Positions 32,731 through 41,036 of a DNA stretch of 64,000 nucleotides are shown here, one piece after another. The notes under the pieces were generated by a model. That model was not told the origin of the DNA. It did not search any database and saw only the letters and a list, made by a program, of their open reading frames with translations. The stretch covers positions 1 to 64,000 of the forward strand of contig JAIQGK010000021.1 of NCBI GenBank assembly GCA_020072645.1. The letters are read 5' to 3'. The DNA is from Terriglobia bacterium. GTDB lineage: Bacteria > Acidobacteriota > Terriglobia > Terriglobales > Acidobacteriaceae. The first letter of the stretch is position 1; each line of letters starts with the position of its first letter. A program made the position numbers and the translations under genes.

Positions 32731-33702
32731 TTACTCCGCAGCGCTGCCAGCAGACTTCACAACAACCTTATTCAGCCAGCCGATCAGATCACCAGTCACT
32801 TCATCGCGGTTCGTCTCATTGAATAACTCGTGGCGGGCGTCAGGATAGAACTTGTGCGTCAAATTCACGCGCTCCGCGGCGCGATGTTCGGCCATCCACG
32901 GCCCTAACTGGCGGGTGTTGCCGCTCACCGGATCGCGCCCGCCAGCAATCAGATACACGGGCAATGCCTTTGGCACACGGTTTTGATGGGGCCTGCGCGA
33001 CACTGTGGCCCATCCGCTGAGCAGGTCAATCCAAAGTTGCACGGTCGCGGAAAATCCGCACAGTGGATCGGCAACATATTTATCCACCTCCGCCGGATCT
33101 CGCGACAGCCAATCGAACGCCGTTCTTGTGGGCGCAAATTGTTTGTTGAAGGCATCAAAGGTGAGCGACTGGACCAGCTTGCTTTTTCCTCGCCGTCCCA
33201 GCCGAACGCGCTCTGCCCACGTAACAGCGCCGCCGATTTTAGCCAGAAATGTGGGCTTTCCATTGGCGCCTGAAAGCACTGCTCCCGCCAGCACATCGCC
33301 ATGGTCTCCCATAAACTGCTCCGCTAGGGTTGATCCCATGGAATGACCCAGCATTACAATCGGCAATCCGGGATGCGTGACGGCAACATGCCGATTGAGC
33401 TGCCACATATCGTCCACACATTTTCGCCAGCCGTCGCGGTCCGCAAAAAAGCCCAGATCGTCCGCTGATTTCACCGTTCTGCCGTGACCGCGATGGTCAT
33501 TGGCATATACCGCGTAGCTTGCTGAGGTGAGAGCGTCCGCCAGACGCGCATAACGTCCCGCATGCTCTGCCAGGCCATGCGCAATCTGGACCACCGCCTT
33601 CGGTTGCTCCGCTGGAAGCCAGCAGTAGACAAACAGATCAATGCCATCTGGAGTGGTCAGCGTGAAATTGGAAGTCCGGCTCATCGTAGGCTTTTCTATC
33701 AT
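32731..33702 (-). CDS. Alpha/beta hydrolase, lysophospholipase / monoglyceride lipase-like
   Basis: 323 residues from the ATG at 33702; another ATG at 33684 (MSRTSNFTL) is equally possible, and a longer frame to 33774 looks like untranslated leader. It shows a hydrolase fold with IAHGLAEHAGRYARLA, NDHRGHGRT, the nucleophile elbow GHSMGS, an acid in AGGRDPVSG and a late His in YPDARHELFNE. This is the pattern of the PldB/monoacylglycerol lipase group. No signal peptide is seen, so it is probably cytoplasmic. It stands alone; both neighbours are at least 200 bases away. Confidence 0.85.
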   Translation of the reverse strand: MIEKPTMSRTSNFTLTTPDGIDLFVYCWLPAEQPKAVVQIAHGLAEHAGRYARLADALTSASYAVYANDHRGHGRTVKSADDLGFFADRDGWRKCVDDMWQLNRHVAVTHPGLPIVMLGHSMGSTLAEQFMGDHGDVLAGAVLSGANGKPTFLAKIGGAVTWAERVRLGRRGKSKLVQSLTFDAFNKQFAPTRTAFDWLSRDPAEVDKYVADPLCGFSATVQLWIDLLSGWATVSRRPHQNRVPKALPVYLIAGGRDPVSGNTRQLGPWMAEHRAAERVNLTHKFYPDARHELFNETNRDEVTGDLIGWLNKVVVKSAGSAAE

Positions 33703-33924
33703 GACTACTGCGCCATGATAAAGGTAGAGCGGCCCATTTGCTTTATGGATTTTCCGACCGACGTTCAGCAGCATTCGCCCTGGGCCTGACCAGCAGAACT
33801 GTCAAAAGTACTAGTTCCCCCTAAAGCTCGGTAAAGGCACAGTGGAGCGTGGATAAATGGATTTCTCCCCCAACAAACTTAGGGCGGCAACATCCTTTGG
33901 CAGTCTGCTGGCTTTGGAGGCCGT

Positions 33925-35616
33925 ATGGAATGGCTTGGACATCTCTTTGAGAAGTATCCGGAAATGGCTGTCTATCTTGCGATTGGCCTGGGATATTTGA
34001 TTGGTGGCCTGAAGTTCCGTGGCGCCGGAATAGGCGCCGTAACAGGATCGCTGCTAGGTGGAATTCTCATTGGCAATTTCTTCCACGTACCTGTTTCCGA
34101 TACGGCCAAGTCCATCCTTTTTCTTCTGTTCCTATTTGGCATCGGCTATTCCGTGGGGCCAAGTTTTTTCCGCAGCATGAAAGGAGACGGATGGCGATGG
34201 GGCGTGCTGGGCGTGTTCATGCCATTCGTCGGCCTCATGACGGCTTACGTTGTAGCGCGCGTCTTGAAACTCGATCTCGGCTTCGCCGCCGGCGTGCTCT
34301 CAGGCTCATTGACGGAATCTCCTGCGATCGGCACTGCCAGTGAAGCCATTCGTGGGCTCGCCATGGGTGATGCGCAGAAACAGCTGCTCATTAGTCATAT
34401 CGCTGTTGCGGACGCGGTCTGTTACATCTTTGGCACCGCCGGGCTGATCTGGTTTTGCAGCAGCCTGGGACCGAAGCTGCTTAGAGTCAACCTGCGCGAA
34501 GAAGCAAAGAAGGTTGAAACGAGCCTTGGCATGAAACGTACCAAACTCGGGGTCGTCCCGGCATGGCAGCCGATTGCGATGCGCGCATACCTGATTGCCG
34601 CGGGAGGCAAGATTGTGGGAAAAACCGTTGCAGAGGCTGAACGTGGAGTAGCGGGTTCACGCATCTTTGCCGAGCGCATCCGGCGCGGCGGTGAAGTCTT
34701 TGCCACGGCCCCGGCCACCGTGTTCCAGGCAGGAGATCGGGTAGCTCTGCTGGGCAAGACCGACGTGTTGGTGAACGTGGTAGGAACGGCCGCGCAAGAA
34801 ATTGCCGATCCGGAGCTGTTGGATATTCCAGTGGCTTCATTCGACATTTATGTGACAGGGAAGCGCCTGGTGGGAAAGACGCTCCAGGAGATCGTCGCGA
34901 CGATTGATGAGACACGTGCGGTTATGCTTCGCGGAATTACTCGTAACTCAGAGCCTATTCCAGTTGGTTTGAACACAACGGTGGAGCGCGGTGACACATT
35001 GCAGGTGACCGGAACAGAGCCGGCGGTAGAAGCTTTTGCAAAGATCGCCGGCCGCACGATCAACCCGGTACAGGAAAGCGACCTTGGGACGCTGGGGCTT
35101 GCCATTGCCGCCGGCGTTTTTGTGGGAGCCATCATCACTATTCCCATAGGGCATTTGAGAATTAACCTCGGCACAAGCGTGGGAACGTTGCTCGCCGGCT
35201 TGCTGGTGGGTTGGGGCAGATCTGTGGTTCCATGGTTCGGGCGCATTCCGGAAGGAGCCGTCCTCTTTATGCGTTCTATCGGGCTTGCGGCGTTCGTGGC
35301 GATGATCGGGCTCAAAGCAGGTCCCGTTTTTCTCGCTTCGCTAAAAGATGTTGGATATGTGCTGCTTCTGGGCGGCGCAGTTGTCACCCTCATGCCGTTG
35401 CTTCTGGGACTCTTGTTTGGCCGCTATGTGCTCAAGCTCAATCCCCTTCTTTTGCTTGGAGGGTTGGCTGGCGCCCAGACCATGACAGCGGGCCTTGCCG
35501 CCGTGCAGGAGAAATCGGAAAGCCCAGTAGCGGTCCTGGGTTATTCCGGGACAGTGGCGTTCGGCCACATTCTGCTTACGACGTGCGGAACGCTCATCAT
35601 CGCCCTGTTGAGTTGA
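33925..35616 (+). CDS. AspT/YidE-family transporter (aspartate:alanine exchanger-like), first copy
   Basis: 563 residues. Two blocks of membrane segments (about 10-190 and 385-560) flank a soluble middle with two TrkA-C (RCK_C) domains, seen as VGKTVAEAERGVAGSRIFAERIRR and GKTLQEIVATIDETRAVMLRGITR. This is the AspT/YidE duplication architecture. Family members include the electrogenic aspartate-alanine exchanger, but many have unknown substrates. GGAGG lies 7 bases before the ATG. It is followed by a DUF2254 gene 9 bases later. A second copy at 48934 sits next to aspartate decarboxylase and is the better candidate for the true exchanger. Confidence 0.88.
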   Translation: MEWLGHLFEKYPEMAVYLAIGLGYLIGGLKFRGAGIGAVTGSLLGGILIGNFFHVPVSDTAKSILFLLFLFGIGYSVGPSFFRSMKGDGWRWGVLGVFMPFVGLMTAYVVARVLKLDLGFAAGVLSGSLTESPAIGTASEAIRGLAMGDAQKQLLISHIAVADAVCYIFGTAGLIWFCSSLGPKLLRVNLREEAKKVETSLGMKRTKLGVVPAWQPIAMRAYLIAAGGKIVGKTVAEAERGVAGSRIFAERIRRGGEVFATAPATVFQAGDRVALLGKTDVLVNVVGTAAQEIADPELLDIPVASFDIYVTGKRLVGKTLQEIVATIDETRAVMLRGITRNSEPIPVGLNTTVERGDTLQVTGTEPAVEAFAKIAGRTINPVQESDLGTLGLAIAAGVFVGAIITIPIGHLRINLGTSVGTLLAGLLVGWGRSVVPWFGRIPEGAVLFMRSIGLAAFVAMIGLKAGPVFLASLKDVGYVLLLGGAVVTLMPLLLGLLFGRYVLKLNPLLLLGGLAGAQTMTAGLAAVQEKSESPVAVLGYSGTVAFGHILLTTCGTLIIALLS

Positions 35617-35625
35617 TGGCCATAG

Positions 35626-36927
35626 ATGCAGTTTCCAACTGATATGCGCATGCTCAGCAAAACTCGCAAAGCCCGCCTGGGACCGTGGCTCATTCCATTG
35701 GTGTATGCTGTGGCCGCGATTCTCGCCGGACTCATCTTCCCGCGTGTTGAAAACCGGCTGTTTCCGCATATGGCCGCTGCGTTCACGGTCAATTCCGCAA
35801 TTGCCATCTATTCTTCCATCGCTTCAGGAATGATGGCGCTTACCGGAATCGTATTCTCGCTGGCGTTCGTCATGGTACAGTTCAGCGCAACCGCTTATTC
35901 GCCTCGCCTGGTCCTGTGGGTTGCCCGCGATCCTGTTGTGTCACACGCACTTGGCATTTTCAGCGCCACGTTTCTCTATGCAATCTCCGCGCTGGCATGG
36001 CTGGACCGGGGCGGGTCCGGCAAGGCCCCATTCTTCAGCGCCTGGATTGTGATCGCGCTGCTGCTTGCGAGCGTGGGAATGTTCGTAGGTCTTATCAATC
36101 GTATCGGGATGCTCCAGATCAACCGCATGCTGATCTTCACGGGTGACCAGGGACGCAATGTGATTGAAACTTTATACGAGCCACTCGGATCGTCTTCAGT
36201 CACGCCGCAGCCGGATAATTACACCAGATCGTTGTCGGCACAAACGTTGCTTCATCGTGGGCATCCTCTGTCATTAGAGGCGGTCGCGTTGGAGCAACTG
36301 GTGCAACTGGCCAGGAGCTGCGACGGGCGCATTGATGTAGTGGCGGCGGTTGGCGACACAGTGCTGGAGGGAATGCCTCTGCTGCATGTTTTCGGCGCGC
36401 AGCATCGGGTGGATGAAAAAGCGCTCCGTAACGCGCTTGAACTGGGAGAAGAACGCACGTTTGAGCAGGACCCAAAATATGCGATCCGGCTGCTGGTGGA
36501 TATCGCCATCAAGGCGCTGTCTCCGGCAATCAATGATCCAACGACGGCGGTGCAGGCGCTGGACCAGATTGGCGATCTTCTGCTGCGTCTAGGCGGCCGG
36601 CGATTGGAAGTTGACTCATTTCAAGATGATTCCGGGCGGGTAAGGCTGGTGATCCCATTCCCATCGTGGAATGACTTTTTGCATCTCGCCTTCGAGGAGA
36701 TCCTTTCGTGTGGCGCAAAGAGTGTTCAGGTCATGCGCAGGATGAAAGCGCTCGTCGCCGATCTGCTTACAGTTTTACCGGTTGAGCGCCATGCCGGTCT
36801 TAAGTACTGGCAACAGCGGATGCAGGCAAGCATCAGCCGCTCATTTGAAGACGCAGAGGAGAAGCTCAGCGCATCCATGGAAGATCGCCAGGGGCTGGGA
36901 ATCACACGGACTGCCACGAAGGCGTAG
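35626..36927 (+). CDS. DUF2254 membrane protein
   Basis: 433 residues. Four or five membrane segments occupy the first 175 residues, including IYSSIASGMMALTGIVFSLAFVMVQFSATAYSPRLVLW, which is characteristic of DUF2254; a soluble part of about 260 residues follows, with ALSPAINDPTTAVQALDQI, also a family hallmark. Function is unknown; the fold suggests an ion or small-solute pathway, but I do not claim one. It begins 9 bases after the AspT-like gene, so the two are probably one operon. An ATG at 35644 is a possible alternative start. Confidence 0.85.
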   Translation: MQFPTDMRMLSKTRKARLGPWLIPLVYAVAAILAGLIFPRVENRLFPHMAAAFTVNSAIAIYSSIASGMMALTGIVFSLAFVMVQFSATAYSPRLVLWVARDPVVSHALGIFSATFLYAISALAWLDRGGSGKAPFFSAWIVIALLLASVGMFVGLINRIGMLQINRMLIFTGDQGRNVIETLYEPLGSSSVTPQPDNYTRSLSAQTLLHRGHPLSLEAVALEQLVQLARSCDGRIDVVAAVGDTVLEGMPLLHVFGAQHRVDEKALRNALELGEERTFEQDPKYAIRLLVDIAIKALSPAINDPTTAVQALDQIGDLLLRLGGRRLEVDSFQDDSGRVRLVIPFPSWNDFLHLAFEEILSCGAKSVQVMRRMKALVADLLTVLPVERHAGLKYWQQRMQASISRSFEDAEEKLSASMEDRQGLGITRTATKA

Positions 36928-36962
36928 CGTGTGGTTTTCTGCTAAAGCGAATCGGCCCTCAA

Positions 36963-37287
36963 CTACAGGCTCACCACACTTACCAGATTAGAGCATACGG
37001 TTCCCGTGTTGAAGTTCGCCCGCACGGAGCGGTTCAGCGGGAATTGGCTCTGCTGATCACCGCAGAAATTGACGTTGCTGGAGAGCCCTCCGTTTGAAAG
37101 TGTCACTGCGGTAAGTGTGACAAGTTGACCGGCTCTGTCATTCACGTTTCAAGGTGCACGACGATCACAATGCCACTGACGCTTGAAGAGGGAATCTGGG
37201 ATGGGAAACGAAAGCGACAAAGACCCCTCCGCAGGCAGCGAGCAGAAGCGACGCCGTTAGAACCAAGACCGAGGAGAGACGGGCCAT
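36963..37287 (-). pseudogene. Decayed small lipoprotein gene (probable)
   Basis: An ATG at 37287 opens a frame encoding MARLSSVLVLTASLLLAACG, a convincing lipoprotein signal with lipobox LAAC, but this frame stops after 40 residues. Downstream another frame continues as LVTLTAVTLSNGGLSSNVNF and ends at 36963 with NTGTVCSNLVSVVSL, which looks like a secreted Ig-like protein end. The two parts lie in different frames and are separated by stops, so at least one frameshift and a stop have accumulated. Either a real remnant or a sequencing error in an intact gene. Confidence 0.4.
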
Positions 37288-37340
37288 AGCAAGTTCTCTT
37301 GTAAGTCGTGCCTCAATGTTCGTCCATTCATCCAGGAAGC

Positions 37341-37366
37341 AACAAGGGAACGAGCGTTCCCTTGTT
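37341..37366. terminator. Perfect 12-base inverted repeat, possible bidirectional terminator
   Basis: AACAAGGGAACG, then AG, then CGTTCCCTTGTT. It lies 16 bases beyond the stop of the secreted-protein gene that ends at 37383 on the minus strand. There is no clear T-run on either side, so it could instead be a protein-binding site or an intergenic repeat. Confidence 0.45.
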
Positions 37367-37382
37367 CATCCCGAAATGCCGC

Positions 37383-37952
37383 TTATCGCTCCATGATCCC
37401 GGCCAGCCGCCAGGGCGAAGCATGATAGGTTTCAATCTCGATCTCATTTTTCTTGTTCAGCTTAATCCGGCAGCCTGGAATCAAGCTTCCTGACTTCTTT
37501 CCTTTGCTGTCGCCCAGTTGGATTTCAATAATAGAAAGGTCGTAGTCCTCGCTGCGAGTGTTGAACATTGCCTCCCCAATGCCGATAGGCCGGTCTGTGA
37601 GAAGGCGGATGGTGCGGCCGTTCGGAGTCTGAATGTTCCTGATGTATACAATCTGATAGCCAACGCCGCCGCTGCTAAGCCTCACGCGACCCTTGGAATT
37701 CATTTTGCTCAGGACCTTCATCATCGCGTCATGGCCGCCGCTGTTGAAAGCATCAATGAGGGCTTTCTGATCGGCTGGGGTCGAGTATTCCTCGATAGTA
37801 ATGGTCACGCCGAAAGTCTTGCCTGCCATGGTTGAGGTCCCAAAGGCCTGAGCTTGAATGGTTTGATGGTCGCTTGCGTGGCCGCCGGTAATGACCATCA
37901 CCACAACTAAAATCAACCAACTCATAAAATATGATTTCATTCGGGAAAACAT
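37383..37952 (-). CDS. Secreted protein of unknown function
   Basis: 189 residues. The first 26 residues are a signal peptide or membrane anchor (MKSYFMSWLILVVVMVITGGHAS). The mature part has no motif I recognise; it is mixed alpha/beta in look, with ITIEEYSTPADQKALIDAFN and LTDRPIGIGEAMFNTRSEDYDLSIIEIQL, a pattern I associate with unnamed acidobacterial secreted proteins. A strong AGGAGAAAAGGAGA precedes the ATG. Divergent from the SpoIIE phosphatase gene, with a 144-base shared upstream region. Confidence 0.7.
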   Translation of the reverse strand: MFSRMKSYFMSWLILVVVMVITGGHASDHQTIQAQAFGTSTMAGKTFGVTITIEEYSTPADQKALIDAFNSGGHDAMMKVLSKMNSKGRVRLSSGGVGYQIVYIRNIQTPNGRTIRLLTDRPIGIGEAMFNTRSEDYDLSIIEIQLGDSKGKKSGSLIPGCRIKLNKKNEIEIETYHASPWRLAGIMER

Positions 37953-38096
37953 TTTTCTCTCCTTTTCTCCTGACTAAACCAACGCTCACAAGTACGGACA
38001 CTCGTATTCCCATTTTCGGGTTGCAATGTCCGGACAGTAACTGTTAAAGGTGACAGGCCCGAAATTTTATCCATGTGCTTATAATTCGGGTCAGAG

Positions 38097-40724
38097 ATGG
38101 CCCAAAGCAGCTCGCTACCGGCAGTTGAACGCGAAGTCACGCCCATGAACGCGACGGGTTTGCCGCGCAATGGCACACAAGCGAAACCGCTCATTCAAAA
38201 GACTCTCCTGATCGTCTTAGGATTGCTTTTTGCCGCTGCGACTCTAACTTACAGCTTTGTATGGATGTATTACGTCCGCTGGGACTTCGATGCTGAGATC
38301 GGGCTGGACACAAAGACTTCTTCTCCGGTTACAGACAGCATTGAGATCATCAACCTTTATCCCGGCGGTCCGGCAGAGCGGGCCGGGATCAAGGTCCACG
38401 ACGAAATTATTGCCATTGATGGCACGAGCCTGGCTACGGCTGATCCGAACTTGTTTCAAAAAACCTGGCTGCATCGCCGCCCCGGCGAAACAGTGACTCT
38501 CACGATCCGCCGGCCGGGCCAGCAAGCGCCTCTGAATATCACAGCGACATTTCGCGCCGTCGCCACGCCAGGCTCTATCCATGGGATCGCCGAGCAGGTG
38601 GTTGGTTCATATCCCATAGTCTTTCTGGTGGTGGGACTGGCGGTGCTTTTTCTGCGCCTTCAAGATCGCAATGCGTGGCTGCTGGCTGTCCTCTGCGCAG
38701 GATTGATTGCCGCTTCTCCTTTACCGCCGTCTACTGTGGCCATGAGCGCAAGCTTGCAGGCATTTATGTTTGCGTATCGGGCCATTTTTATTGGCGTGCT
38801 GGCTCTTACGTTTTACCTGTTTTTCGCAGGTTTCCCGCAACGATCTCCGCTCGATCGACGGGCGCCATGGTTGAAATGGTTGCTTGGATTGCTGGCCGTG
38901 GTAATTGCGGTCCCAGGCATACCGGTAGGCCACCCACAGCCGTGGTCAGCGATTTCCAGGATTGCAGGGGCCAACGCAGCGCAATATGGAACGCTGGCGT
39001 ACATCTACGGCACGCTGGTGTTGACGCTGGTCTCGCTGTGCTGGAGCGGGCTGAGCACATCTGATCCTGAGGCAAAACGCAAGTTCAGGGTGATCACGTG
39101 GGGCACACTTGTCGGCATGGGGCCAATCACCCTGGTCAAACTTGTTTCAGATTTCGGCAACATCCGCGTTCCATTCTGGCTGGATTTTATTGACGTGATA
39201 TTCCTCACGCTGTTCCCGCTTTCTTTTGCGTATGCGGTGGTGAGGTACAGGGTATTGGAAATTCCGGTGCTCCTGAAACAAAGCGCGCGTTACGTTCTGG
39301 TACGGCGTGGGTTCGCATTTCTGCTGCTGCTGATGGGTTTGTCAGTGAACGTAGTTCTGGGGATTGCGCTCTCTCGGTTGTTTCAAATGCGGCCTGGTCT
39401 GGCCATGTCTATCGGCACCAGCCTTGGTATTGCCCTGGCATGGATCTCTGCTCCAGGTGTCCGCCGAACGGCGGAGCGGATTGATCGCGCATTCTTCCGC
39501 GGCTCGTATGATGCCCGCGTGATCCTGCAGAAACTCGCGCAGAGCGTTCGCAGCATCCAGAGCAGGGAGCAACTGCCGCAGTTGATAGAAAAGGAGCTCG
39601 AACTGGCGCTGCATCCCCGCATGATTGCAGTTTATTTGCGTGATTCGCAGTCGAACCTGCAGCCTCCGCCACAAACGCCGCCTTTGCCTGCAATCGCCGG
39701 GCAGTCGCTTTCTGCAAATCATCTCTTGCAAATCAAGCAGCCGATCGATGCATTGGAATATGGCGATTTCAGCGCCTTGATTCCCGCTCTCGCGACTTTA
39801 CGGCCTGAATGTCTGGTGCCAGTTCTCTCTCGCGGTGAAGATTTGCTGGGGTTGATTGTGCTCGGCGCAAAACGGTCTGAGGAGCCTTATTCGCACGAGG
39901 ACAAGGAATTACTTGGCTCGGTTGCGGACCAGACAGGTCTGGTGCTGGAGAGCATCGCAATGGCGGAAAAAATTGCGGAACGCATTGATGCTGATCGCCG
40001 CGCGCAACAAGAGCTGCAGATCGCGCGCGCCGTGCAAAGCAAACTATTGCCGCAGCAATCTCCTCCGCTGGCTACTCTGGATTATGCAGGAGCCTGCATT
40101 CAGGCACGCGCAGTGGGCGGCGATTACTATGATTTTCTCGATCTCGGGCCGGGGCGGGTGGGATTTGTATTGGCGGACATTTCCGGCAAAGGAATCTCTG
40201 CCGCATTGCTAATGGCCAATTTGCAGGCCAGCCTGCGCAGCTTGTATCCCGGAGCAGATCGTGAACTGCCCCGGTTTCTGCATTCCGTGAATCATCTTTT
40301 CGTCCAAAACACTGAGGTAACCCACTACGCTACCGTGTTCTTTGGTGTCTATGACGATGCGAGCCGCAAATTGCTGTACGTTAACTGTGGACACAATCCG
40401 CCTCTCCTGTTGCGTGCCAGCGGGGAAGTCGAACGACTGAATGCGACCGCAACTGTTCTGGGTCTTTTTGAGCCATGGGAATGTTCGGTCGCTGAAATAC
40501 AGATGTTTCCAGGCGATATTCTGGCAATCTACACGGACGGTGTTACTGAAGCTGCAAATCACAACGAAGAAGAATTTGGCGAGGAGCGCCTGATCTCATT
40601 GTTGAGGCAGAGCCATGGCCTTCATTCTTCTGAGTCGCTTCACAAGATACTGCAGTCTGTTCAGGAGTTCGCCCCGGGCGAGCAGGCTGACGATTTGACT
40701 ACTATCATAGCGATCTGCAAATAA
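38097..40724 (+). CDS. Membrane PDZ-GAF-SpoIIE/PP2C-type serine phosphatase
   Basis: 875 residues. One membrane segment (32-55) is followed by a periplasmic PDZ domain (about 85-160; IINLYPGGPAERAGIKVHDEIIAIDG), then about seven membrane segments (175-430), a GAF-like domain (about 480-625) and a C-terminal RsbU/SpoIIE-type phosphatase (about 640-875). The phosphatase metal-binding motifs are seen: GGDYYDFLDL, LADISGKGISAALLMA, VNCGHNPPLLL and IYTDGVTEAAN. It would dephosphorylate an anti-sigma antagonist in response to an envelope signal. The STAS gene at 43190 is a plausible partner. A TATAAT at 38080-38085 lies so close to this ATG that translation may really start at the ATG at 38145. Confidence 0.88.
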   Translation: MAQSSSLPAVEREVTPMNATGLPRNGTQAKPLIQKTLLIVLGLLFAAATLTYSFVWMYYVRWDFDAEIGLDTKTSSPVTDSIEIINLYPGGPAERAGIKVHDEIIAIDGTSLATADPNLFQKTWLHRRPGETVTLTIRRPGQQAPLNITATFRAVATPGSIHGIAEQVVGSYPIVFLVVGLAVLFLRLQDRNAWLLAVLCAGLIAASPLPPSTVAMSASLQAFMFAYRAIFIGVLALTFYLFFAGFPQRSPLDRRAPWLKWLLGLLAVVIAVPGIPVGHPQPWSAISRIAGANAAQYGTLAYIYGTLVLTLVSLCWSGLSTSDPEAKRKFRVITWGTLVGMGPITLVKLVSDFGNIRVPFWLDFIDVIFLTLFPLSFAYAVVRYRVLEIPVLLKQSARYVLVRRGFAFLLLLMGLSVNVVLGIALSRLFQMRPGLAMSIGTSLGIALAWISAPGVRRTAERIDRAFFRGSYDARVILQKLAQSVRSIQSREQLPQLIEKELELALHPRMIAVYLRDSQSNLQPPPQTPPLPAIAGQSLSANHLLQIKQPIDALEYGDFSALIPALATLRPECLVPVLSRGEDLLGLIVLGAKRSEEPYSHEDKELLGSVADQTGLVLESIAMAEKIAERIDADRRAQQELQIARAVQSKLLPQQSPPLATLDYAGACIQARAVGGDYYDFLDLGPGRVGFVLADISGKGISAALLMANLQASLRSLYPGADRELPRFLHSVNHLFVQNTEVTHYATVFFGVYDDASRKLLYVNCGHNPPLLLRASGEVERLNATATVLGLFEPWECSVAEIQMFPGDILAIYTDGVTEAANHNEEEFGEERLISLLRQSHGLHSSESLHKILQSVQEFAPGEQADDLTTIIAICK

Positions 40725-41036
40725 CGGCATCGTTAGGCCAAGGCACGAGCTTAATTAAGACGGCTCTTAGATTGGGAAGTACTTTCCTGTATAGCGGCCA
40801 ATTTCGCTGGGTTCTAGCCAAGTCACGAGAAGAAAAAGAAGAGATAGCTTCCACACTTTCGCGCTGCGGGCCTCGTCATATCCCAACTGGTACTTTTGCC
40901 AGTATCCCTCAGCCTCGCCACAGCCCATCCTTAGGTGGAGACGGTTTTCATGCCGTCCAGGGATCAGAAAAATTTCTCAATTGAAAATAACCGCCGATGA
41001 AGCGCACGCTTCGTCGGACCGGCAGGAGGTTCGTAA
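40725..41036. other. Intergenic region, nothing recognised
   Basis: 312 bases between the phosphatase and the PEGA/OmpA gene. I see no terminator with a T-run and no convincing gene; a 70-codon frame at 40772 lacks a ribosome site and looks random. The end contains GCAGGAGG, the ribosome site of the next gene. Confidence 0.5.

Larger units (their letters stand above)
36928..37382. other. Intergenic region with a decayed gene and a palindrome
   Basis: Between the DUF2254 gene and a convergent secreted-protein gene. It contains a broken lipoprotein-like gene on the minus strand (36963-37287) and a perfect 12-base inverted repeat (37341-37366). No intact gene is supported here. Confidence 0.6.

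Noticed and set aside
40772-40984. 70-codon frame before the PEGA/OmpA gene
   Set aside because: No ribosome site, no hydrophobic or domain pattern, and it runs into the next gene's leader.
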